Origin: an uncultured Blastocatellia bacterium
GTDB taxonomy: Bacteria > Acidobacteriota > Blastocatellia > Chloracidobacteriales > Chloracidobacteriaceae
DNA: 44,379 nucleotides
Direction: 5' to 3'
NCBI GenBank assembly: GCA_937934745.1
Contig: CALGZC010000012.1
Coordinates: 1-44,379 of the forward strand
Shown here in pieces: positions 35,474 through 43,100 of the stretch. Made by a program: the position numbers and the translations under genes. The notes below the pieces were generated by a model, which saw nothing but the letters and a program-made list of their open reading frames with translations, ran no database searches and had not been told where the DNA came from. How positions within the stretch are numbered: position 1 is the stretch's first letter; each line of letters begins with the position of its first letter.

Positions 35474-37327
35474 ATGAAAGAGTGTCCCAAGTGCAAGCAC
35501 TGCTTTGATGACGATGTGGCAGTCTGCCCCCACGATGGAGCAGGCTTAGTTCAGTCGCTGCGCGGTGGCGTCTTGATTGACAACAAATACCGTCTCGAAA
35601 AGTGCCTTGGGCGAGGCGGCATGGGGGCTGTTTATCGCGCCAAGCACGTCCATTTAGGCCGCACAGTGGCGGTGAAAACCCTCCTGCAGGAGTACGCCGC
35701 CTCGGATGCCACGGCGGTCAATCGTTTTCAACGCGAAGCGCGTGCAGCTAGCGCCATTGAGCACCCTAATGTGGTTCGGGCGCTGGACTTTGGGATCACA
35801 CCGGATGGCATGCGATACATCGTCATGGAGTATGTCGAGGGGCGTCCGCTCAATGAGATCATTTCCTGTGAGGCCCCGATGTCTCCGCTGCGCGTGCTGA
35901 AGATTTTCAAGCAGGCTTTGGCCGGCATTGCTGCTGCCCATGATCTGAAACTTGTTCACCGTGACCTCAAACCGGCCAATATTATGGTGTACGAGCGCAA
36001 TGGAAGTACAAACTTGGAGGAGTTAGGCCTTGTCCTGACCGATGACACCACGAAGGCAACCGAAGAGCCGGAAATGACCGTCAAGGTCCTGGACTTTGGA
36101 CTGGCAAAAATTCTCAATGACGAGATTCTCGGCGATGACAATACGGATTTGAAAACGGGCATCATGGGCACACCCTTTTACATGTCGCCTGAACAGTGCT
36201 CGGCGAAGCCGGTGGACATGCGGTCAGATATTTATAGCCTGGGTGTCATCCTCTACCAGATGCTGACCAAAGATGTTCCCTTTCGCGGCGACTCATTTGC
36301 AGCAATTGTCTCCGGGCATCTCACACAGGCGCCGCCGAGCATTCGGGCGCGTAATCCAGAAGTATCACCGGAGCTGGAAGCGGTGGTCATGCGCGCTCTG
36401 GCCAAAAATCCGGCCAATCGGCAAGCCGGTGCCCGTGAGTTGTTGGCCGAGCTGGAGGCTGCCGTCCTCAAGCAGTCTCACGGGAGTACAGGAGAGCTGC
36501 TAACGCCGACGCTGGTAATTACAAGCTTCCCGGGCAACTGTACGGTCGAGGTCGATGGGGACTTCCGCGGCAAGACCAACGCACAAGGGAGGCTTGAGCT
36601 GCGCCTGCCACCGGGTGAGTACCGCCTGCGTTTTACGGCCCCCGGCTGGAATGACCAAGCCCGTACAGTGGTCATGGGCCACAGCGACCAAAGTCTGGAC
36701 GTCCGGCTGACACACAAAACTGCTGTTCTGGTACCGGCCGCAGTCGGCACTATCACGGCACTGCATCCGGTGACGAGCAGTGTCAAACCGGCCAGCGTGA
36801 CTATGCCTCCTACCTCCGGTAGTTTACGTCCGGCAACAGGTTCATTCTCAGCAGCAACGCCAATGCCGCCGGAGCATCTGCCGCGTGTGTCAGCCACTAC
36901 CGGACTTAACATCACGCTTGACATCCTGCTGACCACGGTGGGCATCCTGAGCGGGATCACCGCGCTCACATCGTTCCAACCCGATCCCCTCTCCCTGCGG
37001 TGGGACCAAACCGTGATGCTCGGGATCTCCTGGTGGATTGGCCTGGTAGGTGTGATCTCGACGCTGGTGATGCCGGTCTGTCTCTTGCTGGCCGACTATG
37101 TCTATCCTTACCGTCCTGTACCGGTCCTCGTCACCATTTTCAACATTACCCGCATTGGGTTTCTTGTCGTCCTGGTCGGAGGGACGGTTGTCGCTGCCCT
37201 TGGTGCCCCGCTGGGTCACTGGGACTGGCTTCCGATAAGTTGGTTCAGCCCCCGCATCGTCGCCGTCGTTGCGCTGGGCGCACTGTACAGCCGCATTGCT
37301 GCACGGCGGCGGGCAGTAGTCGTTTAG
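35474..37327 (+). CDS. Membrane Ser/Thr protein kinase with zinc ribbon and PEGA domain
   Basis: 617 residues. A zinc ribbon (CPKCKHCF...CPHDG, 4-22) precedes a Hanks-type kinase domain (about 38-325). That domain has GRGGMGAVYRAK, the ATP lysine K68, HRDLKPAN (162-169), DFG (207-209) and GTPFYMSPEQ. A roughly 20-residue insertion lies between the catalytic loop and DFG. Residues about 345-415 form a PEGA domain (LVITSFPGNCTVEVDGD to LPPGEYRLRF). The C-terminal 130 residues have about four transmembrane segments. It should phosphorylate serine or threonine of partners, possibly FHA proteins. It lies between pilin-type genes on the same strand, 118 bases after the pseudopilin gene, which suggests control of the pilus or response to it. 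The ATG has only a weak AGGG site. Confidence 0.93.
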   Translation: MKECPKCKHCFDDDVAVCPHDGAGLVQSLRGGVLIDNKYRLEKCLGRGGMGAVYRAKHVHLGRTVAVKTLLQEYAASDATAVNRFQREARAASAIEHPNVVRALDFGITPDGMRYIVMEYVEGRPLNEIISCEAPMSPLRVLKIFKQALAGIAAAHDLKLVHRDLKPANIMVYERNGSTNLEELGLVLTDDTTKATEEPEMTVKVLDFGLAKILNDEILGDDNTDLKTGIMGTPFYMSPEQCSAKPVDMRSDIYSLGVILYQMLTKDVPFRGDSFAAIVSGHLTQAPPSIRARNPEVSPELEAVVMRALAKNPANRQAGARELLAELEAAVLKQSHGSTGELLTPTLVITSFPGNCTVEVDGDFRGKTNAQGRLELRLPPGEYRLRFTAPGWNDQARTVVMGHSDQSLDVRLTHKTAVLVPAAVGTITALHPVTSSVKPASVTMPPTSGSLRPATGSFSAATPMPPEHLPRVSATTGLNITLDILLTTVGILSGITALTSFQPDPLSLRWDQTVMLGISWWIGLVGVISTLVMPVCLLLADYVYPYRPVPVLVTIFNITRIGFLVVLVGGTVVAALGAPLGHWDWLPISWFSPRIVAVVALGALYSRIAARRRAVVV

Positions 37328-37676
37328 TTCTTGCCTAGGGCCTTTTTCCTGCACAAACCGCACATGCGGCCGCCACTCGCCAACCGGTGGCGTTCTGTAA
37401 TTGCACAGAACGCCACCGCACCTGCCGCCAACACGTTCGCCCGGTCAAGGGTGATCGCGTCGTGTACCGGAAAGATTCGACTTGAGGTACCTTCGTTGTT
37501 ACTTTACGTAACACCTAACTCAACCGAAGGCTGCCCTGCTTCAGAGGTGACAGCCCTGATGTATTCGGCAAATAACTAATTATCAGAGATTTACCGAATC
37601 ACTAGCTCTTTGTCCAGATCGTGGCACAGGATTTGTGCCCTTTTATGGGCAAACTCCGTTATTGCGTGAGGTCGCT
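37328..37676. other. 349-base intergenic region before the pilin genes
   Basis: No gene is supported. The main feature is a strong hairpin at 37385-37418. Shorter stem-loops are possible near the end (TGCCC TTTTAT GGGCA at about 37636-37651). The last 40 bases lead to GTGAGGT just before the FimT-like ATG. A promoter for the pilin genes probably lies here, but I could not assign boxes with confidence. Confidence 0.45.
37385..37418 (+). terminator. 14-bp perfect hairpin after the kinase gene
   Basis: CGGTGGCGTTCTGT (37385-37398) pairs perfectly with ACAGAACGCCACCG (37405-37418) around a 6-base loop. It is 57 bases after the kinase stop codon. There is no T run, so it may be a U-less terminator, an RNA-stability element or a protein-binding palindrome rather than a classical intrinsic terminator. 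Confidence 0.5.
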
Positions 37677-38444
37677 ATGTCATACCGTCTCCGCCGGCTT
37701 GGTCGCCCTGAGCGAGGCTACTCACTGATTGAGCTGATTACCGTTGCAGCGCTGATCGGTGCTCTTGCTGCAATTTCGGGTATCTTTCTCCTTGCCTACC
37801 GCAAGGCAATTGCAGCCGACAGTGCAGCCAGTGAACTGGCAGCGGCAGTTCGCGAAACCCGTGCCCGTGCCATGGCCGAACGCAACACCTACCAGATGAT
37901 TCTCTTCCGCCGGCCAAGCGCAGACTCCGATGCCTACGTCGTCCTGCGCTACGTCAATACAGCCCGTAATGTGGTGGCCGGTGGGACTCCCTACGAAACC
38001 ACAGCAAGAGTCATGCGCCGGGCTGAACTGCCACCGGATTATCGGTTTCAGCCTTTTCCCAGCTCCAGCGACGCGTTTGTCCCCCCCCCGACAGTCCTGG
38101 GCTTATCGGGGGTGACCTTTACGACCAACACTTTCACGTTTCTGGAAAGCTTAGGCATCGACCTTGGCACAAGTGGCGAAAGTGCCATTCTGACCTTTAA
38201 AAGCGACGGAATGATTATCTACACCCCACCGAACGCCGATCCAACTTCCAACTTTAGGAATACGCCTTTCAACGGAGTAATTTTCCTGACCCCGGCGCTT
38301 GGTGGCACCGACCGTTCGCGTAGCCTACGCGCCCGTGCACTCACGATATTCGGACTGACTGGGCGCGTCACGATGTGGAAGAACGCTGCGCACGGCGTCA
38401 ACACAGGTGTTTGGGTCTGTGGGGACCGTGAGGCCATGAGTTAG
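37677..38444 (+). CDS. FimT/GspH-like minor pilin
   Basis: 255 residues from the ATG at 37677, with GTGAGGT upstream. The prepilin peptidase site is clear: RPERG before YSLIELITVAALIGALAAISG, with the conserved Glu at +5 of the mature helix. The following segment, SELAAAVRETRARAMAERNTYQMIL, is the classic GspH/FimT alpha-helix and first strand (cutting and reuse of the pilin fold). GspH/FimT-type minor pilins prime pilus or pseudopilus assembly. The protein is longer than the usual 150-200 residues because of an extended beta region. It heads a run with the PilW-like gene (44 bases downstream) and the PilX-like gene. Confidence 0.88.
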   Translation: MSYRLRRLGRPERGYSLIELITVAALIGALAAISGIFLLAYRKAIAADSAASELAAAVRETRARAMAERNTYQMILFRRPSADSDAYVVLRYVNTARNVVAGGTPYETTARVMRRAELPPDYRFQPFPSSSDAFVPPPTVLGLSGVTFTTNTFTFLESLGIDLGTSGESAILTFKSDGMIIYTPPNADPTSNFRNTPFNGVIFLTPALGGTDRSRSLRARALTIFGLTGRVTMWKNAAHGVNTGVWVCGDREAMS

Positions 38445-38488
38445 TCCAAGCGGCCAAGCCCCGTACCTTCTTCTGGAGCCATATCGCC

Positions 38489-40096
38489 ATGACCTCTCTC
38501 CAACGATCTCAGTTGTCTGCCCTTGGACGTCTGCGACGTCGGTCAGCCGGTTTCTCACTGGTTGAACTGCTCGTTGTTGCCGGCATTATGGCCATCGTTA
38601 TGGCTGCCGTGATGGGGACGCTGACACTGGCGCTGCGTACCACCCGTGACAACTCGGCGCTGGTCGAGGCCAACAACAACGTCCGGGCCGTGGTGAATTT
38701 CATCAAAAACGATCTTGACAACGTCGGTGAGCTGCCGCTGACAAGCGTTTTTTATGCCACACCGGATCCGAATCCATACCTTGGCGCGCCGGCTGTATAT
38801 GTTCGAGGCGGCTTCCTCGCCAGTCGCGGCTTTCCCGTCGGTACCGGGTCCGCAGCCCCTGGAAGAGTCGGCAACATTAGTCCGCGCTTGGCGGGCAGTC
38901 TAACCCTTGCAACTCAGTGCGACATTTTGTCGCCGATCCAAGCATGGACGGGGACAACACACGGCGCGGGAGGGGTGGGTTCGTTTGCTGCTCCGGCGAT
39001 TACGGCCAATCAGGGCTATGTTGAACACCCAACTCTCCCTAATCAATTCATCGCGGCCAATTCGCGCTACCCCAATCTGTGGATTTATCCCGGCGCCTGC
39101 GACCGGACGGAAGTGGCGACAGCCTACGGCAACGGCAGCCATCAACTGATCACCTTACAGGTCAATCCCGTTCCGGTGGCTCTGCGCGTGAACGTCCCCG
39201 ACCCGAACAATCCCAGTGGCACGATTGTCCAACAGCAGATTTTCCCGGTCACGGCGACATTCTCAGCGGTAGCAGAGCTCACCGGTCCGGATCTCGTCTT
39301 GCGTCCGGAAGTCACAACGTCAACCGATCCGACCTACGGTGGGGCTATTCCGCCCAACACCCGTATTAATCTTCGCCCGGCGCGTGTCGCTCCGAACGTC
39401 ATCACCAATGCCAACCCCTTTGTGAACCCAAACGACAGGCTCCTGGCCCCACGCCTGCGGCCGTACATTGACACCCTGCTGCTGACGTATCAGTACACGC
39501 CATCTGGCGGTAATCCCACGGTGCTTTGCGTACTTGGGCTGGTGACAGGCTTCGCTGACGACGACAAGATCGTTCTGGCGGGCAACGACCTCGCCGGCAT
39601 CAACCCCGAAGATTGGAGTAGGATCATTCAGCCTGGTGTCCCGGTGACCATCACACGCATGCGCCTGTCGCACTACTTCATCGGCTGGAACGGGGAAAAC
39701 ACACCACCAATTCTGTTCTGTCGGCAAGGTGGACTCCTGTCACCGCTGGCATTCGATATTGAGAACTTCCGGCTGCGGTTCATGGTCGTTGATGAACTGG
39801 GACTGGCGAACCCGGACAACCCGTCGCCCGTGCAAGGAAGGATGTACTATACCAACGATATTGGCGGCCCACTTCCACTGCCTCCTGGTGCAACCTTTCC
39901 TCCCACTCCACAGAGGTCGCCGCTCACCACCAAAACGCAGGTGCGGATGGTTGAGATCACGGTATACGGACGCACCAGTGAGCGAAATCCGGCCCTGATC
40001 AGGGCCGATGCCGCCATTCCCGATCTCTTCAATCGCGGTTATTTCCACGTCACCGAACGCACCAGTGTCGGGCTACGCAACCTTGCGCCACAGTAA
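38489..40096 (+). CDS. PilW-like minor pilin, enlarged
   Basis: 535 residues. The N terminus ends in RRRSAG before FSLVELLVVAGIMAIVMAAVMG, a canonical prepilin site with Glu at +5. The helix (TRDNSALVEANNNVRAVVNFIKNDLDNVG) matches PilW/GspJ-type minor pilins, which often have aspartates here. Beyond residue 90 the protein is a long beta-rich region with many Pro, Asn and Thr residues, well above the usual 200-350 residues of the family. CTGGAG lies about 11 bases before the ATG. Its stop codon lies inside the first of three 13-base repeats, and the PilX-like gene follows after 103 bases. Confidence 0.85.
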   Translation: MTSLQRSQLSALGRLRRRSAGFSLVELLVVAGIMAIVMAAVMGTLTLALRTTRDNSALVEANNNVRAVVNFIKNDLDNVGELPLTSVFYATPDPNPYLGAPAVYVRGGFLASRGFPVGTGSAAPGRVGNISPRLAGSLTLATQCDILSPIQAWTGTTHGAGGVGSFAAPAITANQGYVEHPTLPNQFIAANSRYPNLWIYPGACDRTEVATAYGNGSHQLITLQVNPVPVALRVNVPDPNNPSGTIVQQQIFPVTATFSAVAELTGPDLVLRPEVTTSTDPTYGGAIPPNTRINLRPARVAPNVITNANPFVNPNDRLLAPRLRPYIDTLLLTYQYTPSGGNPTVLCVLGLVTGFADDDKIVLAGNDLAGINPEDWSRIIQPGVPVTITRMRLSHYFIGWNGENTPPILFCRQGGLLSPLAFDIENFRLRFMVVDELGLANPDNPSPVQGRMYYTNDIGGPLPLPPGATFPPTPQRSPLTTKTQVRMVEITVYGRTSERNPALIRADAAIPDLFNRGYFHVTERTSVGLRNLAPQ

Positions 40097-40135
40097 TGTG
40101 GAGAAACAGTAAGTGGGAGAAATAAGTGGGAGAAA
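40094..40135 (+). repeat. 13-bp repeats (three copies) starting at the pilW-like stop codon
   Basis: TAAGTGGGAGAAA occurs twice in perfect tandem (40110-40122 and 40123-40135). A near copy, TAATGTGGAGAAA, starts at the stop codon itself (40094-40106), separated from the first perfect copy by CAG. The unit is purine-rich and contains a Shine-Dalgarno-like GGGAG. The last copy can also pair with TCTCC at 40140-40144. Confidence 0.8.
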
Positions 40136-40199
40136 AAGGTCTCCTTACTCGGTCAAACCCTAAGTCGTAAATTCGTACAGCTTTTGAGGGTGATTCGCT

Positions 40200-43100
40200 A
40201 TGAGAACACGATTTACTAGCATGTTACGTCGGAAAGGCCGGTACCAGGAGCGCGGCGTGGCGCTTGCCATCGCCTTGGTTCTCCTCGGTGTCCTCCTTGT
40301 GTTCACGTCGGTCTCAGCAACCCTGATGACAACGGAAGCGCGCCAAACGGCAGCGGAATACCAAAAAACCCGGACTTTCAACGCTGCCTTGGCCTACCTA
40401 GAAACGATTACGGCGAACGTCAATCGCATTCTCTCGCGGTCGCCAAACATCACGGCAGAGGACTTAGGACCGACGGGGATCACCAGTAATCTCCCACCGT
40501 TTGTCACTGAAGCAGGACAGCCGCTCTATACCTTCACGGCCGACACACCATTCGTCCCACCAGGAGCTGACTCACAAACGACCGTGACGGTCAACGACGC
40601 CCCGTTCAATGGGATGACAGCGCTGCGACGGCAGTTTGTGCTCGGGGCGTCAGCCAAGGCAAACGATGCCAATGAAGAAGCGCGCCTCATCCGACAGGTC
40701 AATTTCTACCAAATCCCGGCCTTTCAGTTTGCGGTCTTCGGGTTTGACTGCCTGCAAGTGTCGCCTGGTCCGCAGTTCTACCTCGGCGGTCGCACACACG
40801 TAAACCGCCACCTATACCTCGGCGCAGGAAGCCGGGCGTGGTTCTTTGGACCAGTGACCGTCGCCGGCGAAATCGTGCGCCAGATCACGCCCAGCAACAA
40901 GACGCGCCCCGACAACTCGCGAGTGCTCAACCCCAACCTCGTGGTCAGCGGCGCGACGCCCACCGAGCTTGCCGACAGCGTGACAGCACCAATTATCACC
41001 AGCTTACCTGTGCAGAAAGGCCCAGGGGGTTATTCGACCGACCCAGCCATCTACCGCGTCGCCCCAGTCAACTGGCTGATTAACGACATCAACCTAGCGG
41101 TTGGCCCTGGCGCGGCGACGCCGATTGTCGGGGCTGGACCCAACAATGGCGGGACGGGCACCCCTTGGGGCGTCACCAACGGACACTCCCCGGGCAAGCA
41201 ACGCATTGTGCCGCTCTTGCTCCCCACACAGACCAACGGCTTCAATGCGATTGAGATCATCCGGCGCGCCAATCCGAATGAGAATCTTGAGGTTTTGCGC
41301 AACTCACGTTTCTTTGAAGGTCAAGTCTCCACCCGTGCGACAACCATTCGCATCTTGCTCGATGACGACCTTGACCACTTTCCTCCGGCAATGCCCGGCG
41401 GCGTTCGCGCCTATGATCTCGAAGAGCTTTCCAACCCGCAGACGGCGCTATTTCAGCAATTCTGGCTCCAGAACAACCCCAATGTGGTTGAATTCAACCC
41501 CTACAGCGGCAGCGATCATCCCGACCAACCGGCCAGTGTGTGGCCTGCCGGCAGCGGTGGCCCACCGCGTATATACACCAGGTCTGACACATTAGAGACG
41601 GCCGTTGGCTCACGACGCCGTGTTCTCCCGCCACAAACCAACCTTGTCAACCAACAAGCCTACTTCCAATCCACGGCCAACAACACGGATGATCCACAAC
41701 GCCGCAAGCGGACGTACATCAAGATTGAACTGCTGGTCAACAACAACCCTGGTGGCAATCCGAACATTCGTCCGGAGCGCTATGACATTACGCCGCACAT
41801 TCTCAACTTAGGTATCACCTCGGGCCCAATCCCGGTGTTGCGTGAATTACCATCGGATAACCTGCAGCCCGGCCAGCCAGAACCGGAGACGACCTATGCA
41901 GCCGTCTATGCCCTCAACGATGGGGGGAGCATTAGCCGCCTCCAAGATCAGAACCCAAGCAATATTCCGCGCAACTTCCTGCCGTTTCTAACCGAAAGCA
42001 GCTCTCCGAGCTTTATTGGGCGCTTTGCACATACCTTTGGTGAAGTGCCAACAGTTGCCATCAGTAGTCCCGTTGGGCCGGTCAACCAGCGCGTCACATA
42101 CTGGTATGAACCGAATACCATTCTCACGCTCCAACGGACAATGATCCCCTTCACGCCGCAGACCAATGTCAACCTGACCAATGCGGATCCGCCGCAGACA
42201 GATGACCGCGGTCGGGCTGTGAATACGACTGAAGTCGCTTCCCTGCGCGGGCGACTGACTGACGATGGGAATCCGGCGACAGCCGGCTATCCGGCGCGCT
42301 TCAAGAGCCTGCTGGCCAAGCCCTATTTCCGCTTCACAGATGACTTTGACAATCGGAGCTACATCAAAGGCTCCTATGACATTGGCCCCGACGGCGCGCG
42401 CAACACGGCGGATGATATGTTCCTGATGCCGAACCCGATGAAGGGCGAGCTGCCGCGCGAGGAAATCTTCAACGGTGAAAACAGCAACGGCGACAAGCGG
42501 CAAGAGCGGTTTATCCGCCGGGTGCGGGTGCGCGCCTCTCGGCTTGCGCAACCCACGCCTCAAGCGCTGCCAGTCGCGAGCGGATTGCATCCGATCGCGA
42601 CGCTCAGCCCCGACCTCAGCGCGCCAGGGGACGACCCGCAATACAGTGTAGGCATCGCCGGAACCTTTCTCGGCCATCAGACGAGTTTCAATCAGATCAT
42701 GCGCTCGCCCAACTTCTGGACCAACGATCCGGCCAGCCCAGCGCGCGTGCTGCGGGTTGAGCGTCAGATTGTTAGCCTTTTGCGTCACTTCGTCTTCCGC
42801 CCCGGCATTCCCGGCTTCTACGCCATGCGCCACGACAACATCAACATCCTTGGCAACCCGGTTGCGCCTGGCGCGGGCGCCAACAGCCTTGGCGATGGGC
42901 GGCTCGACAATGATTTGGATTACCTCAACCAGGGTCCGGCAACGTATCCGACTTCGCCAGCAAACGCTTATATCACCGGGCCTTACACGCCCCAATATAA
43001 CGTCAACCTCAATACGACCGCCAGCGATGCCCCGGCGGACGGCGCGCCGCCGACCGGCTATCCAGGGGTGGGACCAACGGGCGTGATTGACCTGCAAGAC

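Noticed and set aside
37358-37676. A cyclic di-GMP riboswitch before the pilin genes
   Set aside because: GCACAAACC and GGGCAAACT resemble parts of the GEMM core, but the tetraloop-receptor and second core strand are not found in order.
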